A stretch of DNA of 64,000 nucleotides from Cladocopium goreaui (taxonomy: Eukaryota; Sar; Dinophyceae; Suessiales; Symbiodiniaceae): contig CAMXCT020004035.1 in NCBI GenBank assembly GCA_947184155.2, positions 211,001-275,000 on the forward strand. The letters are read 5' to 3'. The stretch's first letter is position 1. Every line of letters begins with the position of its first letter. Below, one piece after another: positions 56,204-64,000 of the stretch. The notes under the pieces were generated by a model. That model had not been told where the DNA came from. It was given only the letters and a program-made list of their open reading frames with translations, and did not search any database. The translations under genes and the position numbers were made by a program.

Positions 56204-57059
56204 GGCGATTTCACAGCGCGGATCTGCTACGATGGAAGACTTCAGTTTTGTGGGGCTTGAGCCGAAAAAATCCGAGTAAAATGGAACAGTCGAAACGACT
56301 TGGGCACTGGAATCGAAGAGCTGGAAGGTAGCTAGTCATTTCCAATACGAAAATCAAATTCCAACGACATCTTTCCCCTCTGTGGTAGTTTTGATGGGAA
56401 ACTAAAAAATCACTATCATCAGCAATTCACGCAATTTTTCAGCACCTGCACCCTTATTTTCGAGGTGGGATGCGGAAACCGCAGTTTCAACCAGTTGGTT
56501 TCCCTACAAGATGATCTATATCTGGCTTGGATTCCAAAAGAAAGCATCGTATGTATAGTAACCCCCCACAAAGCTAGAAGAGTAAAATCCAACATAGTCA
56601 TAAATTATCATAAATTGCTGTTCTATCCTTTTTTGGGGGTTGCTAAATACAGTTGTAGAGATCTCTTTAAACCCAAGCCCACCTGAATCATGTGCGTTTC
56701 GAACATAGGGTCGCCCAAACTCACATGCTGGACGTCATTGAGGGACGTCCATCATTCTTCGACAAACACCATGAATCTCCCCCGAAAAAAACCTAGGTTC
56801 TGTCCACATTTTCCCCATCATATACCTGATATACCTGCTCATATGCCCCAGATGATCACCCTTGTTGTTGGTGAAATTCCAATATGTGTTTGGTTACCAT
56901 CCCCATTTTGCTGGCTTCAATGTCCCGACAGGGTGCAACCCTAGACTACTTTCCAAGCTACAAGATGAGGCTCCATAACTATAGTTGATTTATAAATCCC
57001 ATGATAGAAGTGATATTCCCCATAAACCCCGTTTACGTTAACCAAGCTTTAAGCAAGAT

Positions 57060-57185
57060 TCTAAGCGGCGCCTGCGAAATCGGCGCCTGCGAAATCGGCG
57101 CTGAAACGATGTCTTCCCGAAGCATGAAGGGCACCTGTGAAATCGGAGCCGTGGAGCGCGTTTTGTTTGGTGGAGCCATGGGGTA
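57060..57185. repeat. GC-rich island with 15-bp repeats, coding status unclear
   Basis: GGCGCCTGCGAAATC recurs two to three times. The plus frame gives GACEIGACEIGAE; the minus frame gives APISQAPISQAP. Both are open, so I cannot say whether either is translated. Confidence 0.4.
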
Positions 57186-57429
57186 GGGCCCCTGGTACCC
57201 GGATGGCCTAAGTCATAGCTGCCATAGCTGGGTCATATGGATATTCCCCCAGTCATGTCATGTCATATCATGTCATGTCATGTCATAGGTTGTTTTCAGC
57301 AATAAATATCTGGGATTCAGCGAATGTCATCATGGCCACCATCCCCAAGCCATCACCATTTTTATACATGGTATATAGTGTGATACACCTGGGTCATGAT
57401 TCAGTCAGAACTGATGGCAACATACACAT

Positions 57430-57530
57430 GGAGGTGTCCTAAAATTCGGATACGCCCAAATCATCCAAGAGTAGACCATTTTTGTATTGAAACCCATCGC
57501 TTGGGGCATCTCCGATTTTAAGACACCTCC
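57430..57530. mobile_element. Inverted-repeat element, family D-like
   Basis: GGAGGTGTCCTAAAATTCGG at the left pairs with CCGATTTTAAGACACCTCC at the right. Confidence 0.7.
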
Positions 57531-58343
57531 CTGTATATGTATTCATATACACATTATATGTTCTCTGTGAACATTGTGAAATGGTAACTGATTCAATCAT
57601 TCAGCGGAAATTCACCACGACAAGTAGTTGTAAGAAAGGTCATCAGACATTCACACAACCATTCCATCCTGAAAAAAAACACATACGTCTGCTGATTCTA
57701 CCATAGATTCACCATAAACATTCCCCAAATACTGCCCGAAGAACAGAACTATAGCAATTGTATATGTATAATGATCCCTTCCCCAGTTCATAATAAAAAT
57801 AACCCAAACGAAATCCGTTTCTCTATTGGATCTATGCAGTATTTGGCCTTGGCCCCTTATCGAGTGCATAAAATATTAGAGAAATGGAACTATATAATTA
57901 CCACATGTCAAAATAACATAAAATTACAACAAAATTCCAAAAGTTGGAGATAAATTTGGCAAATAATATAGTCATCCAAGAATAAGTCAACATCAATCAA
58001 CAAAAAAAACTGCCACAGGAATTGGACCCGAATGCATGACAACAAATATGGTTTGTCCAATGAGAATTCTCCCAAAAATCAATAACTCCATTTGGAAAAA
58101 AAAAAAACTCCACATGTTTTAATCCCTATTTTTTGGAGGAAATCTCCACAAAAAATACCTCTATCCCCTATCCATAGCCCATCTCATGACTAGTTGGTTA
58201 AAAAACCATGTCCCATTCAAAAAATGGGTTAGTTCATATAATCTCCAAATAAGACTAGCTAGCATAAGTATGTATAACTCCTCACTTCATAACATTTCAT
58301 ATACCATCAGTTATCTTCCCATGACTTGACCTATCTTCCATGA

Positions 58344-58454
58344 TACCCTCTGGTAAACAGACATAGCTATTGAAAATGGCCATTTATTTATAGTGAGTTT
58401 TCCCATTAAACATGGTGATTTTTCCATAGTTATGTAAACGTTTACCAGAGGGTA
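58344..58454. mobile_element. MITE family A copy
   Basis: TACCCTCTGGTAAACAGACA to AAACGTTTACCAGAGGGTA. Confidence 0.9.
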
Positions 58455-58482
58455 ATCATCCATTAAATCCCATTAAACCACC

Positions 58483-58750
58483 ATTTTCCTATGGTTTTCC
58501 TATAGTTTTCCCATGGAACCATGGTTTTCGTGGCCAAAATCCCCATGGCCGGCCGTTTCGTGGCCGCCATCAGTCCGAAATCCGCGGCACTTCGGAGGGA
58601 ACATCCAAGTCATGGCAATTTTCGTCCAGGCTCGGCCTGGAAATCAGGCTTCTGATCATGGCTTAGAAAACCATAGGAAAACCATAGGAAAACCATAGGA
58701 AAATGGAGGTGTTAATGGGAAAACCATAGGAAAATACCATGGGAAAATGG
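58483..58750. repeat. Inverted arrays flanking the last exon of gene B
   Basis: Left TTTTCCTATGGTTTTCCTAT and right ATAGGAAAACCATAGGAAAA are complementary; the right side holds four copies of AAAACCATAGG. The exon at 58570-58636 lies between the arms. Confidence 0.8.
58570..58636 (-). CDS. Gene B terminal exon
   Basis: Acceptor CTGATTTCCAG; the first base completes Arg with the exon at 60626, then PSLDENCHDLDVPSEVPRIS, D and TGA. Confidence 0.5.
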
Positions 58751-61342
58751 AGTTTTACCCTCTGGTAAACGTTTACAGTTTGCGAACTGGAAAGATCCAC
58801 CATCTTGAAGTTCGGTAAATCAACGAACTAAATAAGGGCAATTTTCAATAGCTATGTTAGTCATTATCAGAGGGTATGATGGTTGTTTACATCTATATAT
58901 ATAACGGTTTATAACTGCTTTTTATATCTATAAATATAATGGTTGATAATGGTGTTTACATCTGGTTCATAATGGTTTATAATGGTGTACATGTAATAGT
59001 CAATGTACATCATTGGAAAAACACATCTCTAGGTGGGAATATCACCAAAAAAATTGGCGAATCTAAATCTTGGGACAATTTTGGAATCTTACCGGGGATC
59101 ATCAAGAAATTGAAGAATCTCAATGCGAATACTGTTGGGGAATAATGGGATCCATTGGCGTTATATTCTAAGTGTCTAAATTTATGGGATATGACTGCGA
59201 GACTTTTTGGACGGAATCTAGTGGGATATAAATGGGGATACAGTATCAATGGGAAAATGAGGATGTTTGCTTGGTGGGAAAGATTAGCGTCTCTACAGTG
59301 GGATATATATATATATCATATATCATTGGGTACAAGTTTGATCTACAAATGTAGAAGTACTGTATAATATACAATTTCTTCAAGGCTACTATGAATGGAG
59401 AATCGCCTCAAAAGAAGGGCATCTCAACGGCTTTTGGGGATGTTCTACCGGGATTTTACCACCAAAAAGGGGACATTTTGACGAAGAAACATTGGGATCA
59501 TGGGCACAGCCCATGCTGATCCCTTTGGGACTCCAAGGAACTTTGGGATTCGGAGTCGGGGAGATTCATGGGGGCCCATCATTTACCCTCTGGTAATGAC
59601 TAACATAGCTATTGAAAATGACCATTGAAATAGTGGATTTTCCCATTGAAAATGGTGATTTTCCATAGTTTTTTGTATGTTTACCAGAGGGTATGTCATG
59701 GGTCCCATAATTGGAAAGCAATCTAGAAACCTGGATCCAAATTGATTTATGACCATCTGGTTATGACTAACATAGCCATGGAAAATCACCAGTTTTAATA
59801 GGTAAACCCAGGTAAACCATCTATAAATGGGCAATTGTCCATGGCTATGTTAAATAACCAGAGGGTAGGGGTTATGAACAGGATATACAATTAACACGAT
59901 ATAACACGATGATATTCAAGGTTGTGTCTGAAAATGTGGTATAGAACCAGTCCAGTAGGTAAAGTCATAATGTATATATTATATGATATTATACTATATT
60001 ATATTATATTATATTATATTATATCTTATATAGTGTATTATATAGTATAATCTATATTGTATTATATATTATATATTGTATTATATATATATATATAAAT
60101 TATATTCTATTATATTCTATTATATTTTATTATATATTATATTATAATATATTATATTGTCTTATATTATATTATATTGTCTTATATTATATTATACTAA
60201 ATTATAGTATATTATATTATATTATATTATATTTTATTATATAGTAGTGTATATATATAATTTGTAGCAGTGGATTTGGGGGTAGCCTATGTTCCGATAA
60301 CAATTCTTAATGATCTTTCAGTGACGATGAAAATTGAGTATCAACAAGATTTTTTCATCTTTCCAGGGTTGAAGAAATGGATGGATGTCTCAAAATTTGG
60401 GCAGACAAGTCCAATGCTTGGGATCTTAACAAAAAAAATATGGGAAATTGACCAACCAAAATGGTGACTAACCACTAAAATATGAGGGATTCAACCATCA
60501 AAATGCTTGGAACGTGCTTGGATGTAGCATCAAAAAATGATGATTTTTCAGCATCCAAAACCCTGATGTGACCATCAACCCGTTTTTTTTCTATCCAGGG
60601 CATGCTGGAACCAGTTGGAACATACCGTTTCTGCATGGAAAAACACTGGAAAGTAAGGCTCCCCCCTGAGCTGCCAAGCACTGCGGGGGGATCCAAATCA
60701 AGTTTCAAGCTCTGCAAGACCTGCGGCAACGTTCACCGAAACCCACCATTTCTTCACGGGGAGTTTGTGCCACAGTGAAATTCATGGGATTGTTGACCAA
60801 GTTTTTGGATGTTTTGTGGGGTGAGATTCATTGGCAAAAAAAAATGGAGTGAAAACAATGATCCACCAATGGAAAATGTGGTTGCCCATTCGACACTGCC
60901 ATTTCCTGGTTCCAGTCCGGCAATATCACAGGTTGGTGCCAGGACGGGTGACATGTTGTGATGTTTCAAACGCACACAAAAAAAAAAAAAACGACACAAG
61001 AAAATGTGGTTGAATCATGCTAAATCAACATCGAAAAGGGTAGGAACCCATCAGACCTCCAAGTTTTTTCTTGTCAAAAATGGATTCCATGTGTGTGTGT
61101 GGCACACACACACACCATGGTTTCAATGGTTGGTTTTCAAATCACCATATGTGAGACAGTGACCAAATACCATCTGCTAGTGAATCACCAGAAACTGGTC
61201 GATGTCAGGGTTTTTGCTGGTGAAATCGAATTTTTCACTGGTTGAATCATGTCGCATCACATTTTTTCGATGAGCAAAAGCCATGCAGCTGCCATAGCAC
61301 TGTGGCCTCTGTGTTCTCCTCGATCTCTGCGCACTCCTCCAG
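58570..61342 (-). CDS. Gene B, 3' part: three exons ending in a stop
   Basis: Exons 61342-61301 (LEECAEIEENTEAT), 60720-60626 (VLQSLKLDLDPPAVLGSSGG then SLTFQCFSMQK) and 58636-58570 (PSLDENCHDLDVPSEVPRIS D, stop TGA). Phases run 0, 0, 2 and then one base, so the joins are exact. The peptide is acidic with no domain I can name. It is the next gene upstream of gene A on the same strand. Earlier exons may lie at 63.1 or 63.35-63.8 kb. Confidence 0.5.
58756..58876. mobile_element. MITE family A copy
   Basis: TACCCTCTGGTAAACGTTTA to GTCATTATCAGAGGGTA, with the GAAGTTCGGTAAATCAACG interior shared with 54503. Confidence 0.85.
59584..59693. mobile_element. MITE family A copy
   Basis: TACCCTCTGGTAATGACTAA to GTATGTTTACCAGAGGGTA. 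Confidence 0.9.
59751..59867. mobile_element. MITE family A copy
   Basis: GACCATCTGGTTATGACTAA to GTTAAATAACCAGAGGGTA, long subgroup core as at 14192. Confidence 0.85.
59975..60260. repeat. ATATT pentanucleotide-type simple sequence
   Basis: Long runs of ATATT with ATCTT and ATAT variants. Confidence 0.8.
60626..60720 (-). CDS. Gene B exon
   Basis: Acceptor GTTGCCGCAG, VLQSLKLDLDPPAVLGSSGG SLTFQCFSMQK, donor AAACG/GTATGT leaving two bases. The plus strand also has a poly-T acceptor overlapping here (60580-60599), which I judge accidental. Confidence 0.5.
61090..61117. repeat. Palindromic (TG)n(CA)n
   Basis: TGTGTGTGTGTGG is followed directly by CACACACACACAC. Confidence 0.8.
61301..61342 (-). 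CDS. Gene B exon candidate, 14 codons
   Basis: Acceptor CCAAGTCCAG, LEECAEIEENTEAT, donor GCCACA/GTGCTA, phase 0. The frame stays open past the donor (VLWQLHGFC), so a later GC donor is possible. Confidence 0.45.
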
Positions 61343-61652
61343 CTGGACTTGGTTATTTGGGTGTGGAAATGGGGCATACCGCCATAGCGTAATATTGGAC
61401 TAAGATGATAAATTCATGGCATAGTTATGGATAATATAGCGTGATACATATGCCGTAACTAGTTATGATAAATTTGGCATATGATATATGATATAACCTT
61501 ATAATAATCATTACCAATAGCGTTATGATATATACCGGCATAGAATAAATCTTATTGGACTTGGGGTTACCATAATTCGAGATGCACCCACATCATATGA
61601 TTACAAGAATTCATGTGGGCAAATTGCACATAATGAACCCACATAAATGGCT

Positions 61653-61749
61653 AAATTTGGCAAACATAAGGTCATTAGGTTCCATTTGCTAGTGTAATGA
61701 TGTAATCATATGGCAAATGGAACCTAATGACCTTATGTTTGCCAAATTT
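61653..61749. repeat. Perfect 37-bp inverted repeat with 23-bp loop
   Basis: Arm 61653-61689 (AAATTTGGCAAACATAAGG...) is the exact complement of 61713-61749 (...CCTTATGTTTGCCAAATTT). Confidence 0.95.
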
Positions 61750-61829
61750 GATCATGAGAACATTGTATAACGAGATTTGACCAACCAAAAACCGGGGTGA
61801 AGCAGGAAAAAGAACTAAATGTAATCTCT

Positions 61830-61875
61830 ATATTTATACATATATATATACATATACATATATATATACATATAC

Positions 61876-61907
<32 letters not shown>

Positions 61908-62075
61908 ATATACATACATACATATATATATACATACATACATATATATACATATATACATATATATATACATATATATATACATATATATATACATATA
62001 TATATACATACATATATATATATATATATTGATACATTATATATATATTGACACACATATATATATATATATTTT
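61830..62075. repeat. (TA)n(CA) microsatellite
   Basis: TATATACATA units throughout; it causes false YIYI/MYIY reading frames on both strands. Confidence 0.9.
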
Positions 62076-62079
62076 TCAC

Positions 62080-63347
62080 CGCCTGCCCCCATTATCATTG
62101 ATTATTTTGTTGGTGTGATGGTTGAAATAATGTGTGGTTTTGCATAGACTAGACCCATCTAGATGCGGTTTGCATTGTTCTTTTGCTGACCACTGCCAGA
62201 CTTGAAACATACATACCCTAAGACAGCGCTGGATAGCGCCCTCTAAACCAAGTTTTTGCTTCGTGGGGTAGTTGAGTGTCTTATTCTTTAAAAGGGATTC
62301 AAATAGGAAAGGAATTGAGAAATGAATTGAAACACCAAAATTTAGGCCCTTGAGATCCAAATACTTTTTTTTAGACGGTGATATCATTCATTATTATTTT
62401 GATGTTAGGACTACTGTACCCCCTTTGCACGATTGTCTTTTGGTATTTCCCAATAAGGGTTTTTTAAAAGAAACCGATCAATTCAGATCTTTGGGGATTT
62501 TGAGATTTCACTGGGTGCTCTAAGGGAGACGGGTAGCAAAGTCATAAAAACGTGATTTAGGGTCTTGTGAAAGCAAAGGATATCAAATACTTTATTTGGG
62601 GGGACAAAACGGGGGAAAAAAAAACAAGAAAAAAACAATCGGGAATAAACATGGTGGAAAAAAAAGACAAATAAAAAAAGAACGAAAAAAAACATATCCC
62701 AAAAAAATATGTTGGCGTACTTTTATTCAGGGGGTGGGTTTATTCATCCCCGGGTTTGGAGATCTTTATTTAGCCGTGGTGTACTAATCGTATATGAACA
62801 TTACTAACCTCTCGAAATACCAAGCCGCCTGGGGGTAGTTTAGAATCGGTTCCAATCAGTTGTAACCCTGAAATGAGTATATGATCACCCGTCAACCAAC
62901 ATAACAGTGATATAATATAGCAAGTCCCAAAACAAGTAAATTCAACTCTTGAGATAAGAATAATTCATATAGTAGTTCATATTAATTCATATTAATTCAC
63001 AGTAATTCATACTAATTCATAGTAATTCATAGTAGTTCATAGGTAGTTCATATATACTTTTCCATCTGGGTGTTACGTTACTATAGCTATGACAGCTATC
63101 TTTGAATCGCTCCTGAGCTGCTGTGCTCGGAAGCGTCTGGCCGTCGCCTCGCAGCGACGGAAGCTCCGAGGCGGATGTGGGATTCATAGGATTTTCATGT
63201 TTTAATGGTGGAAAATCCTGGCATTTAATGGGATTTCATGGGATTTCATAGCAATTTTATGGCATTTCCAATGGTTCTAATGGGATTTAATATATGTGAT
63301 GGATTTTAATGGGATCTTACTGGGATTTTGAAGAAGTTGGGGATTCT
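62080..63347. other. Non-coding stretch with a small GC-rich island
   Basis: A-rich run at 62610-62700, a loose TTCATAGTAA array at 62960-63050, a GC-rich island at 63100-63170 (minus SELPSLRGDGQTLPSTAAQE or FRRCEATARRFRAQQLRSDS, frame undecided) and a GGGATTTCATGG-like array at 63220-63330. Confidence 0.4.
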
Positions 63348-63791
63348 TCATCCCCGGTGGAACATCGATAGTCGTTTGGCAGAGCGCCAAATGGCGATTC
63401 GTCTGTCGAGCCGGGGATTCGGTCGGCTTTTGGTCACGGGGATGCTGTCAACAAAGGCGTCTGCTTTCCATGTCGGGACTTGTGCGCAGACTGGACACAA
63501 TCTTGCCAGCTCCACAAAATCCACAGTTCTTGTGCGAAGCCTTGACATCCGCACCAAGGGCAATACCCGGGCTCTGCGTAGCCATCGCTGCACGAATGCG
63601 GACAAGGAATACACGGTCGGCTGAATGGTGATGCTGTAGGCGAGAACTTTCTCAGGCCGGCAGAATGGAAAAAATGACAGATCCCCAATTTGTTGGGCCA
63701 CGTTCCCACGACTCAGAAAAATCCTCGGTTTCATCGTCGAGGGGGGACGGAGATGCAGTTCCTCTGGTGTGTTTTTCTCAGCTTCGAGCAA
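63348..63791 (-). CDS. Ambiguous coding island, 147-codon open frame
   Basis: The longest non-repeat open frame outside the retroelement and the 40-kb exon on this strand; it contains VDFVELARLCPVCAQVPTWK then ADAFVDSIPVTKSRPNPRLD. Two other minus frames give Cys-rich peptides (HKNCGFCGAGKIVSSLR; CIPCPHSCSDGYAEPGYCPW) and a plus frame of 98 codons is also open. GC content is raised, so at least one exon is likely, but strand and frame are not settled. Confidence 0.35.
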   Translation of the reverse strand: MLEAEKNTPEELHLRPPSTMKPRIFLSRGNVAQQIGDLSFFPFCRPEKVLAYSITIQPTVYSLSAFVQRWLRRARVLPLVRMSRLRTRTVDFVELARLCPVCAQVPTWKADAFVDSIPVTKSRPNPRLDRRIAIWRSAKRLSMFHRG

Positions 63792-64000
63792 ACTGAAGGA
63801 TCAAATCTGACTCCTCGACATGGAGGATTCGGAAAGAAGGCAGACTTGGGCCTATTCCATAAATACTTCGGATATAGAAAGGGAAATCTGAAAAAATAGG
63901 ATACGACCCTTCATACGTAGCTGATGCTTTTGAACTTGCTCCTACATCGATGGGCCTGATGTAGATGGTGGCATAGATTTACACCTGAGCACTGGAGGGC

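Larger units (their letters stand above)
56204..58569. other. Intergenic stretch between gene B and gene A
   Basis: Contains the 5' flank of gene A, a GC-rich 15-bp repeat island (57060-57185), TGTCA repeats (57253-57287), a family D-like element (57430) and a family A copy (58344). About 2.4 kb from the gene B stop to the gene A ATG. Confidence 0.45.
58877..60625. other. Gene B intron
   Basis: Two family A copies (59584, 59751) and an AT-rich block (59975-60260). The stretch 59380-59580 is less AT-rich but no exon could be fixed. Confidence 0.4.

Noticed and set aside
61797-62098. ORFs made of YIYI or MYIY
   Set aside because: Translation of a TA/CA microsatellite.
1-64000. tRNA, rRNA or snRNA genes
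   Set aside because: No segment with a recognisable cloverleaf, rRNA core or snRNA motif was noticed; a covariance-model scan would be needed to be sure.

Overview
The window looks like nuclear DNA of a dinoflagellate, most likely Suessiales/Symbiodiniaceae-like. Four things point there. (1) A gag/pol-like retroelement (1-4289) resembles sequences I recall from Symbiodinium-type genomes. (2) Short GC-richer coding islands of 40-180 nt sit in long AT-rich introns; some are best closed with GC or possibly GA 5' splice sites. (3) Every credible coding segment lies on the minus strand, as in dinoflagellate unidirectional gene blocks. (4) One first exon encodes a signal peptide followed by an acidic stretch ending in LLQ, a pattern I recall from predicted secreted dinoflagellate proteins. 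No rRNA, tRNA, CRISPR or bacterial operon was seen.

Layout in minus-strand gene order, right to left: an ambiguous coding island (63.35-63.8 kb); the 3' end of gene B (61.34-58.57 kb, three phase-compatible exons ending in a stop); gene A (56.20-45.01 kb), an eight-exon model of 232 codons from signal peptide to stop with every exon phase compatible; an array of alternating purine/pyrimidine tetranucleotides (43.1-43.7 kb); a 160-codon exon (40.5-40.0 kb) and a frameshifted copy of a gene family I recall as repeated in dinoflagellates (38.2-34.3 kb); a 66-bp minisatellite and a 2.5-kb palindromic 9-bp satellite with higher-order repeats (34.3-31.5 kb); loose exons including two possible gene ends (30.9-28.7 kb); gene T (26.35-10.44 kb), a tetratricopeptide-repeat gene of about ten exons whose last TPR is completed only by splicing a GC-AG intron; gene D (8.25-4.74 kb, partial); and the retroelement, which runs off the left edge.

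Most of the remaining DNA is intron filled with small inverted-repeat elements (MITE or introner-like). Family A (TA-flanked CCCTCTGGT ends) has roughly thirty full or partial copies. Smaller families are B (CTGGTTGGTGG ends), C (CTGTGGATGGAAGAAATC ends), D (GGTGTGTCTGAAAAT ends), F (TCAAACATGGC ends) and G (GGGTAAATTATAA ends). Several copies lie within 15-35 bp of a predicted splice site. Exon models were made by eye from reading frame, third-position GC and splice consensus; no transcript or database evidence was available.
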